Assembly (NCBI GenBank): GCA_021186555.1
Contig: JAJKFL010000031.1
Coordinates: 22,951,452-23,015,451 of the forward strand
Reading direction: 5' to 3'
From: Reticulitermes speratus
Taxonomy: Eukaryota; Arthropoda; Insecta; Blattodea; Rhinotermitidae
DNA: 64,000 bases
Of this stretch, positions 20,566 through 31,524 are shown piece by piece (within the stretch, counting starts at the first letter, position 1; every line of letters begins with the position of its first letter). The notes beneath the pieces are model-generated. The model did not search any database. It was not told the DNA's origin and worked only from the letters and a program-made list of their open reading frames with translations. A program made the position numbers and the translations under genes.

Positions 20566-21688
20566 GTACAAGATATTTCATTATTTTCATAATACATTGA
20601 ATGCAGATATACAGTATTTATCTTCTGATAGTTATAACTGTTAGAGTAACTAGTTTTAAGTCCTATATCCATATATAAGTGCTATTAATTGGTTACACCA
20701 ATTCAAAACTAGCATGTAGGCATACTACAGAATGTGCCTTTCACCATGTCACTGAGCATGGCGGATTTATTGCATAAAAACCTGCTTCTTACAGGACATG
20801 CCATGACATCTTCCATGCTCAGGGACATGGTACACAAGATACTGTGTAATAAAATATCTTCACAGATGAAGCTTGGCTTATGATTCTTTGAATCAGGGTA
20901 TAGATAATCAAGTAGTCCATCTGTTGTGTGTGGGAGGTACACAGGCTGTATCCTAGTGATTGAGTTTTCATTATTTTTCTTAGTCTCTCCCAGTGAATGC
21001 CACACTTGTGCTTTGGAATAGACTTATTCTGCTCTTCCCAGTTCACCAGTTGTGAACACCATCAGTCGTTTGATATCTGTTGTCAAGACAGAATCATTAA
21101 TAACATAACCATTCAGCCACTTCTGAACAGAATTGAATGTATACTTGTACTGGGTCTGCTGTGAAAGTACATTTGTCACCATTAATTAGATTATGGAAAT
21201 TAGTTTTTCATTAATTAACTAATTTTCTTGAATGACTGGATTGTGTATTATAAGTTTCATTTCAGCACCAGTGCTCGGAATCAGCACTTGTAAAGAGGAT
21301 AGGAGATACTGTTAATCATTGCCTTAGTTCACGCATTGTTGTTCTGGTGGAAAATGTAGGACAGACTTTAATTTTAAAAAGTGGATTTTTTGTATACCAG
21401 TATTTCAGAGACAGTCACTACTTTAGGATTTCCTGCGGTAGGTCCTTTAAGATAAGCAGTGAATGTTTTCTTCTATTGGTAAATGGATTGGACAGGTATG
21501 CACACTGTGGTACGTGTACAGAGCAATTTCTGCTGACAGAGGTTTTTTTTGGGGGGGGGATCAAAGGCTGTTCACAGAGAGATTCCATATTAACTGACAT
21601 TAATAGCTTCGTATTATGGTGTACCTAAACACACTGTACATGTAGAAAACGTAAACAGTTGTGTGATTTCTGAGGTTTTCACAGTGTT
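20566..21688 (+). other. intron 8, first part
   Basis: AT-rich, CpG-poor intronic sequence; no feature recognised. The poly-T/poly-G run at 21541-21559 is the only low-complexity stretch. Confidence 0.55.
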
Positions 21689-21960
21689 GTTGATGAAGAT
21701 TGAAGTGTTCTGGGATATGACACCTTGTTGCTTGGTAACTTGTTACTGACATTTTGAAGGATCAAGACTTAAACTCTCCTATCGCCTTGCTATGACTCTC
21801 ACCTAACCTACCATTTCCCTGCATAATGCAACCAGTTATTCCAGCAACTTCTTAGTCTTTTACTATCCTGAAGATAGCAGCAGCAGGCTTCTCTGAAACA
21901 CTAGTAACAAATTACTGGTCAATATAGCGTCATATCCCAGAAGACTGTAATCATCAAAAT
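21689..21960. mobile_element. palindromic-end element with hairpin motif
   Basis: About 270 bp with imperfect inverted ends: the left has ttctgggatatgacacc (21708-21724), the right the complement (gcgtcatatcccagaa, 21928-21943), plus outer ttgatga..tgaag. A ctgaaga..gaaac motif lies at 21868-21898 just inside the right arm, as in the Penelope-like elements, but the hairpin stem is weak. Related ends occur near 45370 and 47812. Confidence 0.5.
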
Positions 21961-24357
21961 TGTTACTTTAAATTCTTTTGAGTGTTTACTGTATACCTAA
22001 TACTGTTAGAGCCAGCAAGACTCGTATGTGAGCATTACAATTTGCTTTATCCATTATGTTTGTTGGTAATTGCTAATTATTGTATTGCCAAAAAAACAGC
22101 ACCTTGCTAAATTATTTTTCCTTGAAGCATATTTGTGCAGTGGAGAAGATTTTAGCGTGCCCATTATTATTCAACAGGAATCCCGTAATTTTGGGAATGT
22201 GTTGTAATATTGTTGATGCTAAGTGATGGCACTCCTCCATTTTCATTAACACTTGAATAATTTGTGGCTAGTCTCTGACTAATACCACATTAATGGTGAA
22301 ATTGTAGATAATATTTGTCATGTGGGATGTCCAATGCATTTTTGCACTATAATTTTCGCTAAGTAGGATCTTTTCTCTTGAATAATGTTTGAAATCTAGT
22401 AACAGTAAGTGAATATTTTTACAAGTTTTGAAATTGATCCTACTGTGCCAGTATGGAAATTGTCATGGTTTATATATTGCATGATATCTTTTTTTTCTTC
22501 CCTTGAAATTTGTAATGCTTTTCTGATGCTGTGTTTATCCAAGGGTTGGTTGAAAGTAATTTGGTATGAATATCTGCCAAGAGTGTATGTTATATTTCAC
22601 TCCAACCTGAGTTTCTTACATTGTATTGTGAAAATGTAGTTTATACTGACAGTGATTCTAGTAACAGTTTCACATGTGTACATGTAAACAGAAAAGTGCA
22701 TTGTGTTTTGTGGAACGTGACCAGTTTTTGGATTTTTATTCATTCAGTTTGCATTACTCTACACTCCATAGTGACATGTGAAAGTAGTAATTTATAACTA
22801 ATCTAATTGTCATAATATAACAGAAACATTTTATTGGAAGTTCATTAATTCAGAATGGTCATGCATTTGTGGGTAGTTGTGTATGTAAGAAATGTAGATA
22901 TTTACATGTATATTACTGCTTCATTTAGATTTCCTTATTTTTATCTGAGTTTAGAAATAAGTATTGTAGGCGACATAAGGTTCTTAATTTGCAAGCAGTG
23001 GAATGTAATATCTATGTATATAGCTATTTAATATTCATAGGAATGGTGTTAAATATGAGGGTATTAACTGGTTTAATTTTTGTTAATTTTTTTAAATGAT
23101 AGGATAGCAATTTTAGTTTTTTATCATTGAAATGTCTTTTGTAGCGTACAGTCTGTGCCAAGGTAAGACAAGATTGAAAATGTGCTTTGTTGTCATGGTA
23201 GATCATAGTTAATTTCCAATACGTAGAACATACATTTTAGTATTTAATTTTTAGGGTGTGGATGATACACCATGCTGACTTATATCTGGGTCGTTCAAGC
23301 TTCATTCGGCCAAAAACCTAAAATGTTATTTTCAAATAAAATATCATACTCAAAATTGTAGTTGTTATGGCATTTGTGGAGCATGACCTTTTAAAGTGAA
23401 CTTTAAATTTGAAAACTACAACATAAAATGTAAGTAATCTGTGATAAAGGTTTATTATTAATCTCTTCATGTTGAAACCTTTTACAAAGAAACAGTTTAT
23501 CTTGAGCATTTCAAACTATTGAAAGAACAGTGTATTCCCCAGTACATGACTTTGAATTTAACACTATTGGTCAGATTGGGCTGGTATGGCCCACATTCTA
23601 CATTAAACTGTAGAAGTGCATGGATGCTAGAAGGATGGTAGAGTAAAGCTTGCTGAAACTATATAAGCATACTTTTTTTTTGTAATTCTTCCATTGCTTG
23701 CAGTTCAGAGACTGGATGAATACATAGTTCATGTTGATAAATTTCATAGTATACTGTAATAATTTCTTGAAAAAATTCATGTATTTAATGAGAATTTTTT
23801 CAGATATGTAAAACTGTGTAACATATTTCCAGATATGTCATTTTGTGCTTTCATGAGCCTTGGTTTATCTGTGTGCATGCATTGTTTACTTTGAGAGACT
23901 ACAGAATTTTTTAATGCTTGAAAGTAGAAGTGCTTAAGAGCTTGAGTATTGTTAATGTTTACGATGGAATGTGGAGCATAGGTCTGTGGTATTAGAACTC
24001 ACAATCTCTAGATTAACCTTTAACGGACACATGGGACAACACTGGCACATTAAGTATACAGTCCTTTTATCCAAAAGGGCAAACATTGTTTCACATTGGG
24101 AATTTAATGTGAATGGTGCTGCAGCCATGGCAGAAACATGGCTGTACGTTGAAGGTTAATTTATTTTAGAAATGAGGTGTAGAGAATGTATTGAAGAAAA
24201 GTGGTTGATTTTTGTCATATTCAGACATTTTTGGCATGTTCAGAGTAACTTTTTTTAACTACCTACACTCATGTGGGTGGATATATGTACAGTGTACATG
24301 GCACGTAGTGGTCATGGAAATATTTCTCTTTGCATTTTAACAGAGGTACATGTGCTG
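21961..24357 (+). other. intron 8, middle part
   Basis: 2.4 kb of AT-rich sequence with few CpG and no recognised repeat family, coding frame or RNA gene. Confidence 0.5.
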
Positions 24358-24500
24358 TATCCTCAAGCTAAGGTGAATTGGATTGGCTTGTGTCCATGTG
24401 TCTGTCCACCCCTAGCTGCTTTTCAAACAGGCAACAGATTTTCATGAGACCTTATATGAACATCATATCACTAGAGACTAACTCACTTTGTATTCCAATT
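24358..24500 (+). repeat. unclassified dispersed repeat, copy 3
   Basis: Decayed copy of the family seen at 9484: tgtgtctgtccaccc..cagattttcatgagacctta. It faces the inverted copy at 24944-25097 about 440 bp away, so the two could be the ends of one element. Confidence 0.45.
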
Positions 24501-24943
24501 TTCCATCATCAGTGAAACTAACATGGGAGTCGTGCAAACAACTGAGTTGGAAAGTAGACCATCACCATTAAGTAGGGTGCTGAATTTTGCATTGCTGTGC
24601 TCTTCAGGGATGCAGACATGCCTGACAAATGGGAAGTCACCCGGTCAATAGTATCTACATTTTTTTTATCATCATGGCATGTTTGTACTTAAGTGGTTGT
24701 TTTATAGGGACATTAGTTAGTTGTTAATTTGTTTTAAATGAAAAGTTTCAGTTCTGAATAGATAAACATTTGGTATGATACTCATCACATAATACAGTGG
24801 CATAATTCAGCCAATACTTCTACTTATGTGCAATGATATGTTGCATTATGAGTTGAAGCTACATCATAGTTGATACTATTTGCAACACTTTCCTCTCTAA
24901 CAAATACTTAGTGAATCACACTCAGAATTCTCACAGACGCATG

Positions 24944-25097
24944 TATAGATCTTCATGTAGAAGTTAACTTTGTCCAATTTGTTTCAAAATTGGAACATAT
25001 AAACAAATGTATATATATGTATCAGTATCAAATTTCATGAAAATCTGTCAGTTTTAAAGTTGCCACCTGCAGACCACAGGCAAATGGACAGACACGA
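24944..25097 (-). repeat. unclassified dispersed repeat, copy 4
   Basis: Minus-oriented copy: its reverse complement has atcgtgtctgtccatttgcc, cagattttcatgaaatttg and cttctacatgaag in the same order as the copy at 9484. The Tigger-type MITE at 25140 lies just outside. Confidence 0.5.
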
Positions 25098-25139
25098 TAA
25101 AACTGGTAGACTGCTTCCTGTAACATTTCATTTCAAATA

Positions 25140-25457
25140 CAGTAGAACCTTGGTTATCCGAACTTCGCTTAACCGAAACACCTTTTTTTGAACGCAATTC
25201 CCAGAACTGCCTGCCACGAGACACCTCTGAGCCTCTCCCCATCTGTTTGTTTTTGAAAATTTGACGGGTGCGGATTGTATCTGTAAATATTGTACACTTT
25301 CTTGTGCCATAAATTTTATTAACATAAGACGTGTTGCTGAATAAATGTTATTTTTATTGCACCTTATCACGTCAAGCCAAATTTCTGAATTATCCGAAGT
25401 TTTGCTTATCCGAAATCAGGTCCGCCCCCTTTATTTCGCATAATCGAGGTTCTGCTG
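25140..25457. mobile_element. pogo/Tigger-type MITE (CAGTAGAACC termini)
   Basis: 318 bp. Left end cagtagaaccttggttatcc followed by subterminal ccgaa repeats; right end the complement of cagcagaacctcgattatgc. Left flank TA, right flank TG. Repeated tatccgaa motifs inside both ends are typical of Tigger MITEs. No coding capacity. Confidence 0.85.
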
Positions 25458-26194
25458 TGCACCAAAAAAAGTAGTGTGCTTTGTAAATAATGGAATACAG
25501 CCATATGTGACATGATTTTGCAGCTATGCAGAATGAATTTATTTTGTAATAAGTGGACTTACTATTTGTGATCAAACTTGAAAATTCTAATTTGACCAGA
25601 ACCTGCTTGAAGTTTGCAAAAAGTTCATATTTAACTCTTTCTGGTATGCTGTTTTGGCCGGGTTTTATTATAGGGATTTTATTGCAGAGATGGTTTCTAT
25701 GAGGTATGTGAATATGTTTGTTTTTTTATTGTTATTTATTTCTGCTGGTTTACACATCCCAGAAATAACACCTTACATTGCAAAATATTTTATTCAATTG
25801 GAAACACAAACCTCTGATCTGTGCTTGTGATGTGAATTTGTTTCATGATAACATAAATACCATGCATGGAAACTTAGTGTCAAGTACCTGCTAGTAGGGA
25901 AGTTGGTGTGTAAGTAAATACAGAGAACCAAGTATTATATATTCATGTTGCATCATCAGAATGCAATACAGAATTGTAATGTGAAGGTGGTTAAGGTATA
26001 CTTTAAAAAAATATGACATTGTTCTGGTATTTGGGAAGAGGGTAACATGTCAGAATTGCATTAAAAAAAATTAAATTCGGGAATTATTACTGCCACACTA
26101 TGTTTAGAATCTTTTGCCTTCCAACTTTCTGTCTGAAATCTTAAAGTTAAAATGTTTATAAAACTAACCTTTATTCTAGACATCCCATTGTGAT
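25458..26194 (+). other. intron 8 sequence, nothing specific
   Basis: AT-rich spacer between two elements; no structure found. Confidence 0.5.
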
Positions 26195-26747
26195 AATATA
26201 TAAACTATATTGAAATAATCCATCAACCACAACTAATTTTTATTGTTTTCAGAATTTAGTATACATTGCAACATGGTGAATGTGGAAATAAAAAAGATGC
26301 TTATAACCTTCAAAGTACAAGCTTGCTCTACAGATACTCTGTAATACTAATCATTCAGCCAGTCTATTCTTAAGAAAGGATAACTTTAAAACCATGATTC
26401 TACTCTACAAAGTCTTCAGGAAGTAAAGTCATGTAACATAATCAGGTACTTTACATAAAATAATCTTAAATTAATAAAAGCTAGAACTTCAGAACAGCTG
26501 GAGTAAGTACAACTTCAAAATTTATATAATTATCATAAATAAACTGTTATGTAAACCTTTATGTAAAAATGAGATTGATTTTTTTTATAGAACTTTATGT
26601 TGCTAATATCCTCCCAAGTATTTTGTATATACATATTGTGTATTACCTGAAGACAGCCATATCAGCTGAAACATGTTGTAATGTATACTAAATTCTGAAA
26701 ATAATAAAAATTTAATTGTGATTGAAGGATTATTTCAATGTAGTTTA
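26195..26747 (+). mobile_element. long inverted-arm element, probably Penelope-like
   Basis: Arms of about 75-80 bp in inverted orientation: left from ttataaactatattgaaat to cattgcaacatgg (about 26276), right from catgttgtaatgtatac (about 26663) to atttcaatgtagtttat. The right arm is preceded by the hairpin motif ctgaaga-cagc..gctgaaac (26647-26672), as in the other Penelope-like copies. The interior (about 390 bp) has no frame. I could not find a clean target-site duplication, so the outer limits are approximate. Confidence 0.62.
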
Positions 26748-26907
26748 TGTATAAAAGTAATTTTACTTGTTGTTTTGGATTTGCATGAACCTTGGTCTTT
26801 TTCGGTAAGGGAAGAACTTCGTTTCACGTGTATTTGAGACCTTGGTGATGATAAGAGTATTTGGGAGTAAGTTAAAGTGTGAAGAGAATGGTGAAAAGTT
26901 GCATAAT

Positions 26908-27202
26908 GAGGAGCTAGCATAGTCACTATAGTGACTAGGTCATGGGCTCAACGGTCCAGGGTTCAAATCCTGGCAGGGGAAAGAAATTTTTCCTTTCTCC
27001 AGAATGTCCAGATGGGCTCTGGAGCCCTATCCAGTGGGTACTCAGATTCTTTCCTGTGGGTAAAGCAGTTGGAGCAAAATGTTGACCACTCATCTCGATT
27101 TGTTGTCGAGGTTAAGAATGGACCTATATGTCTGCTCACGTATATGCCTTCATGGCATGGACAGGGACAACTTTACCTTGTTACCTTCATACATACATAC
27201 AT
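26908..27202 (+). mobile_element. tRNA-derived SINE, family B, with (CATA)n tail
   Basis: Head with A box-like tagcatagtcac and a good B box, agggttcaaatcc (26958-26970). The body shares positions with family A (gagccctatccagtgggtac, cttcatggcatgg) but differs in the middle, like the minus-strand copies at 39231 and 55509. It ends in a catacatacatac repeat and abuts a LINE 3' fragment at 27205. Confidence 0.82.
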
Positions 27203-27204
27203 AA

Positions 27205-27540
27205 TTTATGCTCTTCATCAAATATTATTGGGACAAACAATATTTAAGCAGGATCAGGTGGTCAGAGCATGTGGCATGCATGGGAGAGATGAAAAATGTA
27301 TAAAAGTTTGGTCAGAGAACCTGAACAGAAGAGACCATTTGGAAGACCTTAAGCCATAAGTGGGAGAATAATGTTAATGTATCTTGAAGTGATATGGTTG
27401 GAGGGTGTTCCAGGAATTGTTATGCTGAGGATATGAACCAGTGGGAGGTTCTTATAATCATGGTAATGGATATTTGTTGTCTAGCTCAGTGGCTGCTTGC
27501 TTCCCAAGAAGGACTCTGCTCCACTGAGTTATGTGTCATT
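27205..27540 (+). mobile_element. LINE 3' end, decayed
   Basis: Plus-strand relic of the same LINE as 6867-7420. It decodes in pieces to Gly-Glu-Met..Lys-Asn-Val..Pro-Phe-Gly-Arg-Pro and Gln-Trp-Glu-Val-Leu, then the 3' end cccaagaaggactctgctcc. Several frame breaks. Confidence 0.6.
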
Positions 27541-27791
27541 GATTATGATTTGTTTCCTTTGTAAAATTCCTGTAGTAGTCCTTTGTGAATGATTTATTTC
27601 CAAACATCGCCGTTATTAGAAGAAACACCAGTTCAGCTAGTTGATTTGTAGCAATCAGTTTTGTAACTGAAGTCATAGACAGAGATGATGAAATTAGTCA
27701 TGATTAGTGATGATACATTCTTGCCTCAGCCAGTGTCTTAGGTATGAATACATTTTGTATTTTTGTAAATTGTCTATTTTGTCTTTTTCAG
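27541..27791 (+). other. end of intron 8
   Basis: Short unique intronic sequence ending in a strong pyrimidine tract, ttttgtctttttcag. Confidence 0.6.
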
Positions 27792-27934
27792 GTGACAATT
27801 TGGGTTGCTTTGGTGCAAGTAAAAAGAAGAAAGAGGCACAACCTGTTCAGCAGAAAGAAGCAGCTAGCACCAGTCGAAGCACTGCCCAGAGAACAGAGCC
27901 TGTCAAAGGGATGGAGCTTCTGTGGCAACCTGAG
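27792..27934 (+). CDS. p120ctn: p120/delta-catenin exon, lysine-rich armadillo loop
   Basis: Encodes residues 432-479. Starts Gly-Asp-Asn-Leu-Gly-Cys-Phe-Gly-Ala-Ser, equivalent to the Ser-Cys-Phe-Gly-Ala of vertebrate p120, then a basic cluster Lys-Lys-Lys-Lys-Glu, a Gln/Ala/Ser-rich disordered stretch and Gly-Met-Glu-Leu-Leu-Trp-Gln-Pro-Glu re-entering the fold. This is the flexible insert in the middle armadillo repeats; in vertebrates its basic residues are implicated in nuclear import, Rho binding and cadherin contact. Acceptor tttttcag|gt, donor gag|GTGTGA (non-ideal). Phase 1 in, 0 out. Frame-preserving only together with both neighbours. Confidence 0.92.
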
Positions 27935-28164
27935 GTGTGAAGTCGTGTATTGTTTTGTGGAGATAGTATAGTTAATAGTTGCTGGTTTTTTTTTCCCCAC
28001 CCCACACTTTAGTTTCACTGAAATTTGATTTTTCCCTATATGAAAGTCTAGAGAAGGTTTTTGTGTTTCTGAGGAAAATGTAGTGAAAATAGCGTAATGA
28101 TTTTGGAACATGCAGTAGTGGTAACTTGCCCATGCAGGTAATTACTGTTAACTTACAAAATGTT

Positions 28165-28304
28165 TGAACCTTCACCTGAAGACGAAAGCAGTTTGCTTTC
28201 GAAACGTGTTGTATGATTCATACTCAATGACGATGGAAAAAGTTCTAATACACGTCGGTGATGTTTAGCATACTACAACATTGTCAAAGAATTGTATGGT
28301 GCAG
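28165..28304 (+). mobile_element. Penelope-like terminal fragment with hammerhead-like hairpin
   Basis: 140-bp insertion flanked by a 12-bp direct repeat, ttacaaaatgtt (28153-28164 and 28305-28316). Holds ctgaaga-c-gaaag..ctttc-gaaac (28176-28205), the most perfect hairpin of the set, followed by gtgttgtatgattcatac and a tail with aatacacgtcggtgatg, which resembles the tgcacggtgaa tail of the 53-kb element. Confidence 0.72.
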
Positions 28305-28529
28305 TTACAAAATGTTGCCATGTGTCAATGCAGTTTGAATGGTGGCTGACTGGTGGGGGTGATGGGAGGCTTAGTTGTAAGGTGACAAACCTGTGAACTA
28401 TGTTACACAGTTGTTAGCATAGTAGTGTTAGACATAATTCTGTTTGCTTCCCCTTGAGTTCAGCAATTAAAGGTTGTGTGATTTGGTGTTATTATTCCCA
28501 TTATATGTTATTTGTGCTGAGCATGATTG

Positions 28530-29083
28530 GAACATCATTGAAACCACGCTGTTTTAAAAGTGTGCACAAATAAAAAAGCATGGATGACTACAACCATTTT
28601 TGTGGAGATTTTAAGGGTGCTGGCTGCCTCCATTGGTATGCAAGGTAGAAACATTTTGCTGCTTGCAGACAACTGTGCTGCTTATCAACAAGATACTTTA
28701 TTTTTACAGAATGTAACATTTGTGTATTATCCAACAAACATCATGAGGACTGGGTATGGCTAGATGCTGAGAAGGATGTAGACTTGAGTTCTTATGCATC
28801 TGTGGATAGTGAGCTTGCCATACGTGGCATTTCCAGCATAGATGATTTGTGTGATGACTGTGAGGATGGCAGTGGCAGTGGGGAGAATAGAGAGACTTGT
28901 CACCTTGAAGTGGTGACGAGTTTTACCAAAGCCCATGCTGCTTATGAAACTGTTAAATCATTCATTTATGTGCACAGCTTTGGAGGGTGTAACGAACAGA
29001 ACATTTTGAACTTGGAATTGGTGCTGTTTTGTCTGTAACATAAGGTTTCAAACTAAGCAGTTGTCAGTTACTGAATTTTTGCC

Positions 29084-29085
<2 letters not shown>
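28530..29085 (+). pseudogene. Tigger-like transposase relic, distinct from the 3.2-kb family
   Basis: Two adjacent frames give a DDE_1-type core: Asn-Lys-Lys-Ala-Trp-Met-Thr-Thr..Phe-Val-Glu, then Ile-Leu-Leu-Leu-Ala-Asp-Asn-Cys-Ala-Ala (about 28650-28680, second catalytic Asp), Asn-Val-Thr-Phe-Val-Tyr-Tyr-Pro-Thr-Asn, followed after a frameshift by a C-terminal Tyr-Glu-Thr-Val-Lys-Ser-Phe..Leu-Asn-Leu-Glu segment. This matches Tigger/JRK-type transposases rather than the Brinker-headed element above. The third catalytic motif is lost. Ends near a poly-C/poly-A run; no terminal repeats found. Confidence 0.65.

Positions 29086-29114
<29 letters not shown>
29082..29114 (+). repeat. poly-C/poly-A run
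   Basis: About 23 C followed by 10 A, an unusually long homopolymer pair; length is likely unreliable in the assembly. Confidence 0.95.
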
Positions 29115-29339
29115 GGTATATATATTAACTCTGGTATTAACATAAGTTGTTATTTGTCTATTATTTTTGTTGGCCTAAGTGCAGAATATAAAGTTTATTT
29201 ATTTTGTTTCTGTTTGTGTCTGACACATTTAATATTTTTCCTGCAACCTGTGCTTTCTGGCATTTATTGTATGCTGTCTGCGATCCCATCAGAAATAATG
29301 GATCATTGTTTCACTGTATAAGTAAAAACACTAGAGGAA

Positions 29340-29512
29340 TAAGGCATGATAAAATTATAATGTAATAACCAATGTAGTTAGAAACATAGTTAAGATGAGA
29401 AAGGAAAATCTTAAGAAAGATATTTGGAGCAATGAATGATAAAGATGGTTGGAGAATGAGGACAAATATAGAGATACAAGAATTGTTCAAACAACCAGAT
29501 ATAGTTGTGACA
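29340..29512 (+). mobile_element. LINE ORF2 C-terminal part, upstream half
   Basis: Frame giving Leu-Arg-Lys-Ile-Phe-Gly-Ala..Asp-Gly-Trp-Arg-Met-Arg-Thr-Asn..Glu-Leu-Phe..Pro-Asp-Ile-Val-Val, the region after the RT domain of a jockey/CR1-like LINE. It continues at 30263 after removal of the Penelope-like insertion. Confidence 0.8.
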
Positions 29513-30249
29513 TTCCACATTGTATTCACCGTGCATCGTTATATAACTGATTATCATTCACTAACAAATGCACAAAGATAATTTTTCACTAATTACTTTA
29601 TTAAAGGATTTCCCCTATAGTATTTCGGCAATCTATATTGCCATCTTCAGGGGTCATTTTGGTTTGTACATAGACCAATGTACTTATGTCAATATTGGTT
29701 ATTATACCTTCTATAAGATTGTATAAAATTGTGTAAAATTGTATTATAGTATTAAAATAGTATTAAAATAGATTGTTAAAATTTGATAGTAAAATAGTAT
29801 TAAATTACATTTTGCGATAAAATTCGTAATTATTGGCAGTGTGGTCCGGTATGCTCTTCCTTGCCGGATATCTGTTAAAATATTACATATAATTAGAGTC
29901 ATAATTACTACGTTGCTTATATTAGTGTGTTTGTTTTTGTAAGCTTTTAAGTTGAGTGCGGACATACCTGTGTGTATTGCTGTGTGGAAGCACCTTCTCC
30001 CTTCATGTCAGCGTGGCTTCTGGTGTTGATTTTTACGTGTTTTCGTGTTGTCTCGTTACGCATGCGCTGTAGGTTTGGCTGGTTTTTTTTTACGATGTTG
30101 AAAAGTATGCAATGCTCACCTTGTTGTTGTTCAGGAATTAATGTACCTTTTTGGTAGTAATCTTGTATATAAAAATTCTCCAGAATATTCATAATAAAGT
30201 AATTAGTGAAAAATTATCTTTGTGCATTTGTTGGTGAATGATAATCAGT
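29513..30249 (-). mobile_element. Penelope-like element inserted in a LINE
   Basis: 737 bp flanked by a 13-bp duplication, tatagttgtgaca (29500-29512 and 30250-30262); removing the insert and one repeat rejoins the LINE frame. The inverted arms are about 60 bp and nearly perfect (29543-29602 against 30192-30252). The left end carries a short tail with the complement of atgcacggtgaata (29524-29537) and, inside the arm, the hairpin ctgaaga-t-ggc..gcc-gaaa in minus orientation (29623-29650). The interior is AT-rich with tandem attaaaatagtatt-type repeats near 29750 and has no reverse-transcriptase frame, so it is non-autonomous. Confidence 0.8.
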
Positions 30250-30262
30250 TATAGTTGTGACA

Positions 30263-30545
30263 ATTAAGAAGGGGAAAATAAGGTGGGCAGGTCATGTCCA
30301 GAGAATGCCAGAAACAAGGAGTGTTAAGAAAGTTTTTTTAGGAAACCCTGATGGGAGAAGGAGAAGAGGTAGACCCAGGAAAAGATGGCTAGATGACTTA
30401 GAGGAGGACCTCAGAAAGCTAGGAATCAAAGGATGGAGAAGGAAGGCTAAGGACCGAGAGAATGGAGGAATGTGGTCAAGAAGGCCGAGGCCCTACATGG
30501 GCTGTAGCGCCGACCAGAAGAAGAAGAAGTTAGAAGCATAACATT
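30263..30545 (+). mobile_element. LINE ORF2 C-terminus, downstream half and 3' end
   Basis: Open frame: Ile-Arg-Trp-Ala-Gly-His-Val-Gln-Arg-Met-Pro-Glu-Thr-Arg, then Arg-Arg-Arg-Gly-Arg-Pro-Arg-Lys-Arg-Trp-Leu-Asp-Asp-Leu-Glu-Glu-Asp-Leu and Ala-Lys-Asp-Arg-Glu. Ends in a (GAA)n-like cagaagaagaagaag, the microsatellite-type 3' terminus of this LINE clade. Intact over about 90 codons, so less decayed than the other LINE copies here. Confidence 0.85.
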
Positions 30546-31271
30546 AGGGAAACTGAGTTATGTAAAAGAAGTAATGCATCAAACAGTGCATGAAGATAAT
30601 GACAATAACCAAGAAAAAATAGCTATACAAAAACATTAATAAAACAAGTAATCAGAGTGGCATGTGCTGCATACTTCATAGTGGTAAAATATGATGTAAA
30701 TATTTAACAAATAACGTTATTCATTAGTGACATTTTATTAATATATTAGAAATATTTTAATGTATAAACAATAAATTTAATTAATCAAGCATATAAATAT
30801 AATAATAGGTGTTGAAAGTAAACTGAGAAGTACAGACATAATACAGTAAGCAAGGCATTGCATTCATGTTATTGTTGTATGACAACACTGGTGATTTCTG
30901 TTGATAGCCAACATGCATATGCCATTAATACAGTACTTGTGATAAAAGGCTTGAGTTGGTGAGTGTGTTCTGTCTATGCATTATTAAAGCCCCACAAAAT
31001 GTTACAGTAGAAAACACATATAGAAAGGATGATGGAGCAAAAGGTCTTTGATACATGAGGGAGAATTTTGCAGCATCTGTGAAATTGTTAAAATTATACT
31101 TTCCCATTGTTCTTGTACTAGTGACAGTTAAATGCATCACTGCTGTCTTATGGTAGCCAAATAACATCTGGTGTTGTGTATGAGAAGGAACTGAAGAGGA
31201 ATGGGAAATGCAGTGCTGCTGCTACTTTGTTGTGTTTGACAGGTTGTTAATTTTATACTGCACTGTTACAG
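30546..31271 (+). other. end of intron 9
   Basis: AT-rich intronic sequence, nothing specific; acceptor ctgttacag at 31271. Confidence 0.6.
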
Positions 31272-31524
31272 GTTGTACAGTCATACCTTTCTCTCCTGCA
31301 AAGCTGCTCGAATCCTGAAACTTTGGAAGCTGCTGCAGGAGCCCTGCAGAATCTGGCAGCCTGCTACTGGCAACCAAGTATCGAAATCCGAGCAGCTGTA
31401 CGGAAAGAGAAGGGGCTTCCAATCCTTGTTGAATTATTACGGATGGAGGTGGATCGTGTTGTTTGTGCTGTGGCCACTGCCTTGAGGAACCTAGCCATTG
31501 ATCAGCGCAACAAAGAACTCATAG
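31272..31524 (+). CDS. p120ctn: p120/delta-catenin exon, armadillo repeats 6-7
   Basis: Encodes residues 480-564. Landmarks: [13 protein letters not shown]..Trp, [11 protein letters not shown], [17 protein letters not shown] and Arg-Asn-Lys-Glu-Leu-Ile-Gly. The last is invariant in p120, ARVCF, delta-catenin and p0071. Hydrophobic spacing fits two complete armadillo repeats. Enters at phase 0 after ttacag| and leaves at phase 1 at atag|GTATCT. Confidence 0.98.
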
